From: Sciurus carolinensis
Taxonomy: Eukaryota > Chordata > Mammalia > Rodentia > Sciuridae
Length of the DNA stretch: 64,000 bases
Assembly (NCBI RefSeq): GCF_902686445.1
Contig: NC_062228.1
Location: 67,870,648-67,934,647, forward strand
Direction: 5' to 3'
Below the pieces are notes generated by a model that was not told the DNA's origin, did not search any database, and saw only the letters and a list, made by a program, of their open reading frames with translations. Every line of letters starts with the position of its first letter. Position 1 is the stretch's first letter. This document shows positions 12,871 to 25,351 of the stretch, piece by piece. The position numbers were made by a program, and so were the translations under genes.

Positions 12871-12967
12871 CCCACTGTGGCGTATATTGGCCAGGGAGGA
12901 GGGGCACTGTCAAGATGGCAAAGATACTGGTGAAGGAAGAACCAGCAGGCAATGATTTTGGATCCTG

Positions 12968-12985
12968 TCCTGGGTTTCAGTACCA
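12968..12985 (-). other. Primer-binding site, tRNA-Phe type
   Basis: The complement reads TGGTACTGAAACCCAGGA, three bases inside the 5' LTR. It agrees with the tRNA-Phe 3' end complement at 15 of 18 positions, all differences being transitions. Confidence 0.8.
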
Positions 12986-12988
12986 GAA

Positions 12989-13303
12989 TATTAGGGTAGC
13001 TTGCACAAAAATCCATTGCAGACACACCTCAGAGTTCAAGCAATGGTTTATTGACACAGACAGTCTGCCAGGCTGTCCCTCTGTGAGGAGATGTAGCCTG
13101 CAGAAAAAAAACTTCTAAACTATATAGTCATGTACAATGGAGTAGCTAAAAATAACCGATCTGGCCCTGTAACTCTTACTTGATGTCTTTGGGGTGGTTC
13201 TGGTTATTGGGACTCCTTGTGAGTGGGTCTACCAGGAAGGTAATTCCTGGGTGGGCAGATACTGACTTTCAAAATGGAGTCACTTTGACCTGAAGTCTAA
13301 ACA
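12989..13303 (-). repeat. 5' LTR of the class I provirus
   Basis: 315 bp, the partner of 2895-3188. Ends read TATTAGG (12989) and CTAAACA (to 13303), each slightly mutated from the other LTR's perfect inverted ends. The minus-strand poly(A) signal is the complement of 13047-13052. It is followed outside by the target duplication CAGGC. Confidence 0.85.
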
Positions 13304-13308
13304 CAGGC

Positions 13309-14164
13309 TGCAGGTCATGTGCAGAAGCACCCTTGTTAGACTGCTAATGGGAGCTACAGTCTGCACATCTTCCTTGATACAACTGTCATTCCAGTGAGGG
13401 GCTGAACTCCAGAAGTAGCTTTGCTATACCCTGGCAGGTGGGCCTTTGTGAACCTGGGTTCCTCATATTTTGAGGTGCTTTGAAGATACAGGTCACCAAT
13501 AGCTTCAAACCCTCTAAGGCCTCGACCTGACTTGGTGACACCCTCCTAGAGTAGAAGGAAGCAAAACTGCTAAGAGAAAAGGCTGGTTCTTCCCAGGGCT
13601 AGGAAGTTACAAATGAAGTCTGGAATGTCTTGTCTCACTGGAAGGATGAGTGACCAAGGAGTAAGGATGCCATGATCAAAGGACAAAGAAATCCATTTGG
13701 AGAAACTGTCACAGACCAGTCTGTGAAAACTAGAGCATCAGAGAAAATAAAGACCACTCCAGATTATGGCCCATAAAAGCCATGAATTCTTGTATACATG
13801 AAAAATGGTTTAAGAAAGGAGTGAGTAAGGAGAAATGGGAATGCCCCCCAGGTGGGAGGTCAAAGGGGAAGGAGCCTGAGAGCTAGGTCAACAGTGGTGG
13901 CCAAAACACAGGTGGAAGACAGATGTGCATCAGGATACATGGGTCAACATGTTCAGAAAGCTTACTGAAGGAGAAAATGGTAAGATTACAGTAACAAACT
14001 GTGAAAGAATTAGTGGAAATTGTCGCTGTGATGACCACTACCACGTGAATCCTGGTGCAGTATAAGTGCATAATAGTCCACATCTGTGGTTTCCCAGTAA
14101 AAGATTTAGAACTTAATCTTCTGGAAACATTAGCACTAAAGAAAAATAAATCATCTTAAAAAAA
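13309..14164. other. Unannotated spacer between provirus and MORC3 retrocopy
   Basis: No recognisable gene or repeat. It ends at the left target duplication of the MORC3 retrocopy. Confidence 0.5.
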
Positions 14165-14174
14165 TAAGAAGACA
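14165..14174. repeat. Left target-site duplication of MORC3 retrocopy
   Basis: TAAGAAGACA here recurs at 32784-32793, directly after the retrocopy's poly(A) tail. A-runs precede both copies. Confidence 0.75.
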
Positions 14175-16583
14175 GGAGCTGGCCTGGGTCCCGCCCTGGA
14201 AGTGGATGGGAAGTCGCACCCCGGAGTCAGGTGGCAGCGGAGGCCGACCTGGCTTTGTCGCTTGCTCAAGACGGCGGCACTCTGACCCAGCGAGATCTGC
14301 CTCAGCACGCTTGGACCGAAGTTTTTACATACAAATTCTACTAGTCATACTTGGCCATTCAGTGCAGTTGCTGAATTAATAGATAATGCTTATGATCCTG
14401 ATGTGAATGCTAAACTTATATGGATTGACAAAACAGTGATAAATGACTGTATATGCTTGACATTCACTGATAATGGGAATGGTATGACATCAGATAAGTT
14501 ACACAAAATGCTAAGACATGGGAAAACACATCAAGATAGATTTAATGTAATTTACCCAAGATGATACAGCCAGGAAGGCTTTGGCTTCAGTGACAAAGTC
14601 GCCATGAATGGTCATGTCCCAGTTGGATTGTATGGGAATGGCTTCAAGTCAGGTTCTATGCGTTTGGGTAAAGACGCCATCACTTTTACCAAAAATGGAG
14701 AAACCATGAGTGTGGGCTTCTTGTCTCACACCTACTTGGAAGTCATAAAAGCAGAACATGTTGTTGTTCCAATAGTGGCATTCAATAAGCACCACGTCAG
14801 ATGATTAATTTGGCAGAATCAAAAGCCAGCCTTGCTGCAATTCTCGAACATTCTCTGTTTTCTACGGAACAGAAATTACTGGCAGAACTTGATGCCATTA
14901 TGGGTAAGAAGGGGACAAGGATCATCATTTGGAGTCTTAGAAGCTACAAAAATGCAACAGAATTTGATTTTGAAAAGGATAAATATGATATCAGAATTCC
15001 TGAGGATTTAGATGAGGCAACGGGAAAGAAAGGGTACAAGAAGCAAGAAAGAAAGGACAAAATTGCCCCTGAGAGTGACTATTCCTTGAGGGCTTACTGC
15101 AGTATATTATATCTAAAGCCAAGAATGCAGATCATCTTACGTGGACAGAAAGTGAAGACACAGCTAGTTTCTAAGATTCTTCCCTACATCGATCGTGATG
15201 TTTATCGACCTAAATTTTTAAGTAAAACAGTGAGAATTACTTTTGGATTCAACTGTTGAAATAAAAATCATCATGGCATAATGTTGTATCACAGAAATAA
15301 ACTCATCAAAGCTTATGAAAAAGTCGGATGTCAGCTAAGGGCAAACAACATGGGTGTTGGAGTAGTTGGAATCATAGAATGTAATTTCCTTAAGCCAACT
15401 CATAATAAGCAAGATTTTGACTACATTAATGAGTACAGACTTACAATAACAGCTCTAGAAGAAAAGCTGAATGATTACTGGAATGAAATGAAAGTGAAGA
15501 AATTTCCTCTAAATTTGCCAGTTGAAGATATACAGAAACTTCCTGATCAAACATGGGTTCAATGTGATTCCTGTCTAAAGTGGCGAAAATTACCAGGTGG
15601 GATAGATCAGCTTCCAGAAAAATGGTATTGCTCCAATAACCTGACCCACAGTTCAGAAACTGTGAAGTTCCAGAAGAACCCGAGGATGAAGATTTGGTAC
15701 ATCCCACTTATGAGAAAACCTACAGGAAGAACAACAAAGAAAAATTCAGAATCAGCAACCAGAAGTGATCCCACGGATTAATACTGAACTCTTTCAGACA
15801 ACCTCTATTTCAAGTCAGAGCTTCTCTCCTATGAGGGAAAGCATTCCAAGAGGACATCATTCAGAAGTGACAAATTTCTATCCAACAAGACTTATAAATA
15901 ATCATCGGGTTTCACCCCAGTCTGAACCTGAGAGCAATAGCCTAAAACGAAGACTTTCTACTCGTTCCTCAATTTTAAATGCAAAGAATCAGAGATTAAG
16001 TAATCAAGCATTTGAAAACTCAACTCATAAAGATGATGATGATGATGATGAAGATGTGATCATCTTGGAATAAAACAATACTCCCAAACCTGCAGTAGAT
16101 CATGATATTGAAGTTAAACCAGAACAGAGTCACACTGAACAAAGTGGTGTTCACGTTGAGGTTGTGGACAGTGCTAAATCTTGTGGCCACACTAGTTCAA
16201 CAAGCACTGCATCACCCAGGTGTGATCAGGGCACTATTGCAGCCATCCAGACAGAAGCAGCAAATGTAGTTGTTAAAAAGGAAGAAAGGATCGAAGATGA
16301 GATAGATGTAAGAAATGATATAGCAATACTGCCCTCCTGCGTAGATGCTGAAGGAAAGATACAGGAAGCCCAGGAAATGTTTGCTAAGGCTGCAGATGAT
16401 GTTGGCTGCCAGTTACAAGAGCTGAGAAATGAACTACTTTTAGTCACTCAAGAAAAAGACAATTATAAGAGACAGTGTCATATGTTTGCTGACCAAATCA
16501 AAGTATTACAAAAGAGAATATTAGAAATGAATGACAAATACGTGAAGAAGGAAACTTGCTATCAGTCTACTAAAACTGATAAA
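14175..16583 (+). pseudogene. MORC3P: MORC3 processed pseudogene, 5' part
   Basis: An intronless copy of the mRNA for MORC3, a nuclear GHKL-ATPase with a CW zinc finger that reads H3K4 methylation. It starts in the GC-rich 5' UTR and runs to about three quarters of the coding region. Visible parts, in order: the ATPase N-box text [13 protein letters not shown] (about 14365), the TDNGNGM G1 box (about 14470), [20 protein letters not shown] (from 14607), the ribosomal-S5-like half (14800-15480), the CW finger ([15 protein letters not shown], 15552-15596, and EKWYC), the acidic DDDDDDED tract (16031-16055) and the coiled coil (16390-16540). Breaks: an in-frame TGA at 14569-14571, frame loss near 14800, TGA at 15257-15259, shifts near 15640 and later. 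An extra 63-bp block lies at 14516-14578. At 16583 it is cut by an inverted L1 3' end; the 3' UTR reappears at 32087. The symbol is descriptive. Confidence 0.93.
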
Positions 16584-18776
16584 GTATTTTTTTTTAGATT
16601 TTTCTTTTTTTTATTGTAAACAAATGGGATATATGTTCTTTCTCTGTTTGTACATGGCGTAAAGGCATACCATTTGTGTAATCATAAATTTACATAGGGT
16701 AATGTTGTTTGATTCATTCTGTTACTTTTTCCCCTTTTCCCCAACCCTCCCACCCCTCCCACTCCTCTTTTCCCTCTATACAGTCCTTCCTTCCTCCATT
16801 CTTGCCCCCCTCCCTAAACCCAACTCTAAACCTAACACTAACCCATCCCACCCCGATTATGTGTCATCATCCACTTATTAGCAATATCATTCATCCTTTG
16901 GTTTTTTGAGATTGGCTTATCTCACTTAGCATGATATTCTCCACTTTCATCCATTTGCCTGCAAATGCCATAATTTTATCATTCTTTATGGCTCTGTAAT
17001 ATTCCATTGTATATATATATATACAACTGTTTCTTTATCTATTCATCAATTGAAGGACATCTAGGTTGGTTCCACAATCTGGCTATTGTGAATTGAGCAG
17101 CTATGAACATTGATGTGGCTATATCTCTGTAATATGCTGACTTTAAGTCCTTCGGTATAGGCCAAGGAGTGGGATAGCTGGGTCAAATGGTGGTTCCACT
17201 CCAAGTTTTCTAAGGAGTCTCCACACTGCTTTCCAGAGTGGCTGCACTAATTTGCAGCCCCACCAGCAATGTATGAGTGTACCTTCCTCCCCACATTCTC
17301 GCCAACACGTTGTTGCTTGTATTCTTGATAATGACCATTCTAATTGGGGTGAGATGGAATCTTAGGGTGGTTTTGATTTGCATTTCTCTTATTACTAGAG
17401 ATGTTGAACATTTTGCCATATGTTTGTTGATTGCTTGTAGATCTTCTTCTGTGAAGTGTGTATTCATTTCCTTAGCCCATTTGTCGATTGGATTATTTGC
17501 ATTCTTGGTGTACAGTTTTTTGAGTTCTTTATAGATTCTGGAGATTAGCGCTCTATCTGAAGTATGATTGGCAAAGATTTTCTCCCACTCTGTAGGCTCT
17601 TTCTTCGCATTGCTGATAGTTTCCTTTGCTGAGAGAAAGCTTTTTAGTTTGAATCTATCCCAGTTATTAATTCTTGCTTTTATTTCTTGTGCTATGGGTG
17701 TCCTGTTGACGTCTGATCCTAAGCCAACAAGTTGAAGATTTGGACCTACTTTTTCTTCTATAAGATGCAAGGTCTCTGGTGTGATTCTGAGGTCCTTGAT
17801 CCATTTTGAGTTGAGTTCTGTGTAGAGTGAGAGATAGGGGTTTAATTTCATTCTGTTGCATATGGTTTTCCAGTGGTCCCAGCACCATTTGTTGAAGAGG
17901 CTATCTTTTCTCCATTGCATATTATTGGACCCTTTGTCTAGTATGAGAAAATTGTATTTATTTGGGTTGGTGTCCATGTCCTCTATTCTGTACCATTGAT
18001 CTACCTGCCTATTTTGGTGCTAATACCATGCTGTTTTTGTTACTATTGCCTTGTAGTAGAGTTGAAGATCTGGTATTGCAATACCACCTGCTTTGCTCTT
18101 GCTACTTAGGATTCCTTTAGCTATTCTAGGTTTTTTATTCTTCCAGATGAATTTCATAATTGCTTGCTCTATTTCTGCAGGGTACATCATTGGGATTTTA
18201 ATTGGAATTGCATTGAATCTGTATAGCACTTTTGGTAGTATGGCCATTTTGCAATATTAATTCTGCCTATCAAGGAACATGGGAGATCTTTCCATCTTCT
18301 AAGGTTTTCTTTAATTTCTTTCTTTAGTGTTCTGTAGTTCTCATTGTAGAGTTCTTTCACCTCTTTTGTGAGATTGATTCCCAAGTATTTTATTTTTTTT
18401 GATGCTATTGTGAATGGGGTCATTTTCCTAATTTATCTTTCTAAAGATTCATCTCTTATGTATAAAAATGCATTGGATTTATGAGCATTGATCTTGTAAC
18501 CTGCTACATTACTGAATTTCACTCATGAGTTCTAAAAGTTTTCTGGTGGAATTTCCAGGTTCCTCTAAATATATAATCATGTCATCAACAAAGAGGGATA
18601 GTTTGAGTTCTTCTTTTCCAATTTGTATCCCTTTAATTTTTTTGGTTTGTCTAATTTCTCTGTCTAGAGTCTCAATGATGATGTTGAATAGAAGTGGTGA
18701 AAGAGGGCATCCCTGCCTTGTTCAAGTTTTTAGGGGGAAAGCTTTCAATTTTTCACCATTTAGAATGATATTAGCC
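16584..18776 (-). mobile_element. Minus-strand L1 (copy A), 3' half
   Basis: It begins with the T-rich complement of an A-tail, then L1 3' UTR, then the ORF2 C-terminal half read on the minus strand (17210-18423 holds several broken frames), up to the text just after the RT-proximal region. It interrupts the MORC3 retrocopy. At 18776 it is itself interrupted by a plus-strand L1 and resumes at 25619 with no lost base apart from the 15-bp duplication. It has been broken by many stops and frameshifts. Confidence 0.9.
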
Positions 18777-20458
18777 GGGGGGCAAAGATGGCGGATTAGA
18801 GGGCGGCTGCATTTCACGTTTCTCCAGGATACAAGATTCAAAAGAGGAGATAGTGAGAGACTTGGGACCAACTCAAAGCCGCCGGGTGAGTCTCTCCCAT
18901 TGGGGAGGCATCCCAGATGGGGTGGTAGCCCCGGAACCCAGGGAATTTGTGAAGTGGAGTTGCTCGGCGAGACGTCCCTCACCCCGCTGGAGTGGTAAAC
19001 ACGGACAACTGGGATCATCATAGAGGAGGCATCTCAGCACAGCGCTTGGACTTGAGCAACCACTGGGGCTCCGGGCGGCTGCCTGAGGAGGAGCTGCATG
19101 GCGAGATGTTTAGACCCAGAATGACTGCTTCTGAACACTGGGGGGTTACCCGGAGGAAGAGGAGAAGCCCGGCGGGTCGCTTGGTCTAGGAGAGACTGCA
19201 TCAGAGCCACAGGAGGTTGCCAGAGGAGGAGCTGCATGGTGAGCTGTTTGAACTCAGAGCGAGCGCTCCTGAACACCGGGGGACTGCCCGGAGGAAGAGG
19301 AGGAGCGTGGTGGGACACTTGGTCTAGGAGTGACTGCATCAGAGCCACAGGCAGTTGCCAGAGGAGGAGCTGCGTGGTGAGCTGTTTGAACTCAGAACAC
19401 TGGTGGCCTGTCTGGAGGAGGAGAGTGGTGGGATGCTTGGTCTAGGAGTGACTGCATCAGAGCCACAGGTGGTTGCCAGAGGAGGAGGCGAGTGGTGAGT
19501 TGATTGGACTAAAAGCGACCGCTCCTGAACACCGGTAGCCTGCCTGGAGGAGGAGCGTAGTGAGTCACTTGGTCTCAGAGCCACCGCTCCTGAACACCTG
19601 GGGGGCTACCACAAGGAGGAGGAGGAGGAACAGGGCGGGTCACTTCATTTAGAGTGACTGGCTAGGGCTACGGGTGGTTGGCGGGAGGAGGAGACCCGAA
19701 GTGAGTTGTTTGGACTCCTAGTGACTGCGTCAGAAAACGGGCGGTTTTCTGGAGGAGGAGGTGTGTGGCGGGTCTCTGGGTCTCAGAGCTATTGTACGGG
19801 GCTCCAGGTGGTGGCTCAGAGGAGGGGCTGCATAGCCAGGCGATTGGTGCAGAGCAGGGTCCCAGGAGCTAGGTGGCTTCTTGCTGGAAGAGCCACACAG
19901 AGACACACCTAGGGGCAGAGCGAAGGTTCCAGGGCTGCGGGCAGATTCTCTGGGAGAGGAGGCCTAAGGAGACTCGCCTACAAAGGGTGAGGCTCCCAGG
20001 CCCAGGATGTAGGTCTGGGTCCCTGGGATTGTTGCAGAGGAGGACAGCCCAGTCCAGATGGTAGTTGTAGATTGAGGGGAACCTCTAGGAGGGCAACTGA
20101 CCAGCGAGACATCCCCACCGAGTGAGTCTTCAGGGCTGGGGGAAGTTTTCCCACAGGGATGGTAAAACCAGAGACACAGGCACAAACAGGCTTTGCCTCA
20201 GCCCGCAGTCTAGTTCCCCATTGGATGACCATTGGTCAACAAGTGGAGGCACCTCTGCCCACTAGCAGGGAATATACGCCAACTGAGGGTCACCACTCCT
20301 AGAGAGGCATCTTCTTCGTGGAGCTCTGCATTATCAACCTCCTCCAAGACTTCAGACTACTGAAGGATAAGAGGGGATATACTAGCAATCTTCAGGGACA
20401 TTATAAGTTGATAGAGGAAATCTGCAATATCTTAATGACCCACTGATCCCTGAACAAT
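18777..20458 (+). promoter_or_regulatory. L1 5' UTR with tandem GC-rich units
   Basis: About 1.7 kb, GC-rich, unlike the AT-rich body. From about 19060 to 19720 it contains repeated units of roughly 118-139 bp, each with 'ggtctaggagtgactgcatc' or a variant (near 19180, 19320, 19438 and 19570) and a 'gccagaggaggagctgc' block. L1 5' UTRs act as internal RNA polymerase II promoters; tandem monomers of this sort are well known in mouse L1. Promoter activity here is inferred. Confidence 0.8.
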
Positions 20459-21471
20459 ATGAGAAAACAAGGGAATAAAATGCCCCAAACAAATCTAGAT
20501 GTTACATCAATAAAATCCAACGACAGCATGGCAGAAGAAATGACAGAAAGGGAGTTCAGAATGTACATAATTAAAATGATTAGGAAAGCAAACGATGAGA
20601 TGAAAGAGCAAATGCAGGCATTGAACGATTGCACCAATCGACAGTTAACAGAGCAAATTCAGGAAGCAAAAGATCATTTCAATAAAGAGTTAGAGATATT
20701 GAAAAAAACCAAACAGAAATCCTTGAAATGAAGGAAACAATAAACCAAATTAAGAACTCCATAGAAAGCATAACCAATAGGATAGAACAGCTGGAAGACA
20801 GAACTTCAGATATTGAAGACAAAATATTTAACCTCGAAAACAAAGTTGAACAAACAGAGAAGACGGTGAGAAATCATGAACAGAATCTCCAAGAACTATG
20901 GGATATCATGAAAAGGCCAAATTTGAGAATTATTGGGATTGAGGAAGGCTTAGAGAAACAAACCAAAGGAATGAACAATCTATTTGAAGAAATAATATCA
21001 GAAAATTTCCCAAATCTGAAGAATGAAATGGAAAATCAAGTCCAAGAGACTTATCAGACTCCAAATACACAAAATTACAACAGACCCACACCAAGGCACA
21101 TCATAATGAAAATACCTAGCATACAAAATAAAGACAGAATTTTAAAGGCTGTGAGAGAAAAGAACCAGATTACTTTCAGGGGGAAGCCAATACGGATATC
21201 AGCAGATTTTTCAATCCAGACCCTAAAAGCGAGAAGGGCCTGGAACAACATTTTTCAAGCTCTGAAAGAAAATGGATGCCAACCAAGAATCTTATACCCA
21301 GCAAAACTTACCTTCAAATTTGACGATGAAATAAAATACTTCCATGATAAACAAAAGCTAAAAGAATTTACAAAAAGAAAGCCAGCATTATGGAACATTC
21401 TCAGCAAAATATTTCATGAGGAAGAGACAAAAAACAAAGAAGTATATCAGCAAAGGGAGGAATTATCCTAA
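20459..21471 (+). pseudogene. L1 ORF1 (RNA-binding chaperone), single frameshift
   Basis: It encodes an L1 ORF1 protein of about 337 residues, which in working L1s trimerises and coats L1 RNA. The N-terminal 90 codons begin [15 protein letters not shown]; the remaining 247 codons contain the coiled coil (ESITNRIEQLEDRTSDIED), the RRM text (NLRIIGIEEG) and the C-terminal domain (RRAWNNIFQALKENGCQPRI). The two halves are in different frames because an A-run at about 20702-20708 is one base short relative to the expected reading, so the chain ends at TGA 20729-20731. The same A/T-run differs in L1 copy B (about 30155), so it is a mutation hot spot. Apart from this run the frame is open. Confidence 0.9.
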
Positions 21472-21502
21472 AGGAACTGTCAAATAATGGAGGAACCAAG
21501 AT

Positions 21503-24500
21503 GTGTCAAAACTTTTAAATATGAACCAAATGACTGGGAATACAAATCATATCTCAATAATAACCCTGAATGTTAATGGCCTGAATTTATCAATCAAGAG
21601 ACATAGACTGGCAGATTGGATTAAAAAGAAAGATCCAACAATATGTTGCCTGCAAGAGACTCACCTCATAGAAAGAGATACCCATAGACTAAAGGTGAAA
21701 GGATGGGGAAAAACATACCATGAACATGGACTCAGCAAAAAAGCTGGAGTATCCATCCTCATTTCAGATAATGTGGACTTCAAGCCAAAGTTAGTCAGAA
21801 GGGATAAAGAAGGACATTTCATGCTGCTTAAGGGAAGCATAAATCAGCAAGATATAACAATCATAAACATCTATGCCCCAAACAGTGGCTCATCCATGTA
21901 TGTTAAAAAAATCCTTCTCAATTTTAGAAACCAAATAAACCATAACGCAATAATACTAGGTGATTTTAACACACCTCTTTCACCAGTGGACAGATCTTCC
22001 AAACAAAAATTGAATAAAGAAACCATAGATCTCAATAACACAATCAATAATTTAGACTTAACAGACATTTATAGAATATACCATCCAACCAAGAGCGAAT
22101 ACACTTTCTTCTCAGCAGCACATGTATCCTTCTCTAAAATAGACCATATAGTATGCCACAAAGCTAATGTCAGCAAATACAAGAAGATAGAGACACTACC
22201 TTGAATTCTATCAGATCATAATGGATTGAAGTTAGAAATAAATGAAAGAGTAAAAAACAAAAACTACTCCAACACCTGGAGATTAAACAATATGCTACTA
22301 TATGATGAATGGATAACAGAAGATATTAGGAAGGAAATTAAAAAATTCTTAGAGGTAAACAAGAACAAAGAAACATCATATCAAAATCTCTGGGACACTA
22401 TGAAAGCAGTACTTAGAGGAAGATTTATTTCATGGAGCACATTTAATAAAAGAAGTAAAACTCAAAAAATAAATGACCTAACACTACAGCTCAAACCCCA
22501 AGAAAAAGAAGAACAGACCAACACCAAAAGTAGTAGAAGACAGGAAATAGTTAAACTGAGAGCTGAAATCAACGCAATTGAAACGAAAGAAACAATTCAA
22601 AAAATTGACAAAATAAATAGTTGTTTCTTCAAAAAAATAAACAAAATTGATAAACCTTTAGCCACACTAACAAAGAGAAGATGAGAGAAAACCCAAATCA
22701 CTAAAATTCAGAATGAACAAGGAAATATCATAACAGACACGACTGAAATACAATACATAATTAGAAGCTATTTTTAAAATCTATACTCCAACAAAATAGA
22801 AAATTTTGAAGACATCAACAGGTTTATAGAGACATATGAATTGCCTAAACTGAACGAGGAGGACATACACAATTTAAATAGACCAATTTCAAGTAATGAA
22901 ATAGAAGAAGTCATCAAAAGCCTACCAACAAAGCAAAGTCCAGGACCAGATGGGTTCTCAGCCGAGTTCTAAAAAACCTTTAAAGAAGAGCTCATTCCAA
23001 TACTACTCAAAGTATTCCAAAAATAGAAGAGGAGGAAACTCTCCCAAACTCATTCTATGAAGCCAATATTACCCTGATACCTAAACCAGACAGAGACACA
23101 TCGAGGAAAGAAAATTTCAGACCAATATCCTTAATGAAGATCAACACAAAAATTCTCAAAAAAATTTTAGCAAATCGCATACAAAAGCATATTAAAAAGA
23201 TAGTGCACCATGATCAAGTGGGTTTCATCCCAGGGATGCAAGGTTGGTTCAACATTTGAAATCAATAAATGTCATTCACCATATCAATAGACTTAAAGTC
23301 AAGAATCACATGATTATTTCGATAGATGCAGAAAAACATTTGATAAAATACAGCACCCCTTCATGCTCAAAACACTAGAAAAAATAGGGATAGTGGGAAC
23401 ATTCCTTAACATTGTAAAGGCCATCTATGCTAAACCTATGGCTAATATCATTCTAAATGGTGAAAAACTGAAAGCATTCCCCCTTAAAACTGGAACAAGG
23501 CAGTGATGCCCTCTTTCACCACTTCTATTCAACATCGTCCTTGAAACTCTAGCCAGAGCAATTAGACAGACCAAAGAAATTAAAGGGATACGAATAGGAA
23601 AAGAAGAACTCAAACTATCCCTATTTGCTGATGATATGATTGTATACTTAGAGGAACGTGGAAATTCCACCAGAAAACTTTTAGATCTCATAAGTGAATT
23701 CAGTAAAGTAGCGGGATATAAGATCAATGCACATAAATCTAAGGCATTTTTATACATAAGCGATGAATCTTCAGAAAGAGAAATTAGGAAAACTACCCCA
23801 TTCACAATAGCTTTGAAAAAATAAAGTATTTCGGAATCAATCTCACAAAAGAGGTGAAAGACCTCTACAATGAGAACTACAGAACACTAAAGAAAGAAAT
23901 GAAAGAAAACCTTAGAGGATGGAAAGATCTCCCATGTTCTTGGATAGGAAGAATTAATATTGTCAAAATGGCCATACTACCAAAAGTGCTATACAGATTC
24001 AATGCAATTCCAATTAAAATCCCAATCATGTACCTTACAGAAATAGAGTAAGCAATTATGAAATTCATCTGGAAGAATAAAAAACCCAGAATACCTAAAG
24101 CAATCCTTGGCCGAAAGAGTGAAGCAGGGGGTATCGCAATACCAGATCTTCAACTCTACTACAAAGCAATAGTAATAAAAACAGCATGGTATTGTTACCA
24201 AAATAGAAAGGTGGATCAATGGTACAGAATAGAGGACACAGACACCAACGCAAATAAATACAATTTTTCATACTAGACAAAGGGGCCAAAAATATGCAAT
24301 GGAGAAATGATAGCCTTTTCAACAAATGGTGCTGGGAGAATTGGAAATCCATATGCAACAGAATGAAACTAAACCCATATCTCTCACCGTGCAGGAAACT
24401 AAACTCAAAATGGATTAAGGATCTCGGAATCAGACCAGAGACCTTGCATCTTATAGAAGAAAAAGTAGGTCCAGAGCTTCAACATGTCGGCTTAGGACCA

Positions 24501-25351
24501 GACTTCCTCAACAGGACTCCCATAGCACAAGAAATAAAAGCAAGAATTAATAACTGGGATAGATTCAAACTAAAAAGCTTTCTCTCAGCAAAGGAAACTA
24601 TCAGCAATGCGAAGAAAGAGCCTACAGAGTGGGAGAAAATCTTTGCCAATCATAATTCAGATAGAGTGCTAATCTCCAGAATCTATAAAGAACTCAAAAA
24701 ACTCTACACCAAGAATGTAAATAATCCAATTGACAAATGAGCTAAAGAAATGAATACACACTTCACAGAAGAAGATCTACAAGCAATCAACAAACATATG
24801 GCAAAATGTTCAACATCTCTAGTAATAAGAGAAATGCAAATCAAAACCACCCTAAGATTCCATCTCACCCCAATTAGAATGGCGATTATTAAGAATACAA
24901 GCAACAACAGGTGTTGGCGAGGATGTGGGGAGGAAGGTACACTCTTACATTGCTGGTGGGGCTGCAAATTAGTGCTGCCACTCTGGAAAGCAGTGTGGAG
25001 ATTCCTTAGAAAACTTGGAATGGAACCACCATTTGACCCAGCTATCCCACTCCTTGGCCTATACCCAAAGGACTTAAAATCAGCATATTACAGAGATACA
25101 GCCACATCAATGTTCATAGCTGCTCAATTCACAATAGCCAGATTGTGGAACCAACCTAGATGTCCTTCAATTGATGAATGGATAAAGAAAATGTGGTATA
25201 TATATATACAATGGAATATTACTCAGCCATAAAGAATGATAAAATTATGGCATTTGCAGGCAAATGGATGAAACTGGAGAATATCATGCTAAGTGAGATA
25301 AGCCAATCTCAAAAAACCAAAGGAAGAATGATATCGCTAATAAGTGGATGA
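21503..25351 (+). pseudogene. L1 ORF2 (endonuclease-reverse transcriptase), multiply broken
   Basis: ORF2 provides target nicking and reverse transcription. The first 233 codons hold an apparently complete apurinic-type endonuclease fold: ITLNVNGLN, CCLQETHL, NIYAPNSG, ILGDFNTPL. The reverse transcriptase follows, with [10 protein letters not shown] at 23619-23648, and the C-terminal Cys-His cluster [18 protein letters not shown] is at 24914-24967. Stops include TGA near 22204 and 22682, a stop at about 23259, TGA at about 23505 within the RT palm, and TAG or frame loss near 23820, 24049 and 24738. The probable ancestral stop is TGA 25349-25351. Confidence 0.9.

Larger units (their letters stand above)
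2895..13303 (-). mobile_element. Class I (gamma-like) endogenous provirus, tRNA-Phe primer type, defective
   Basis: A whole provirus in minus orientation. Two LTR copies (2895-3188 and 12989-13303) align over their full length and end in TGTTAGG...CCTAACA-type inverted termini. Each outer edge carries the same 5-bp duplication CAGGC (2890-2894 and 13304-13308), the mark of retroviral integration. Just inside the 5' LTR is a primer-binding site matching tRNA-Phe. Gag remnants lie at about 11.9-12.6 kb and 6.0 kb, env remnants at 4.9-5.8 kb. Pol is missing or unrecognisable: the gag zinc knuckle lies only about 250 bp before env SU sequence. The provirus is further split by an L1 at about 7.95-11.05 kb. 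The Phe primer and gag text recall the ERV-F/H group of class I elements; that assignment is inference. All frames are broken and it cannot make virus proteins. Confidence 0.85.

Noticed and set aside
14604..16619. Several MORC3 frames as functional genes
   Set aside because: All are pieces of one intronless copy with internal stops, frameshifts and truncation by L1.
18525..19584. Open frames across the L1/L1 boundary and 5' UTR
   Set aside because: They join the antisense of one L1 to another's promoter region; no protein family resemblance.
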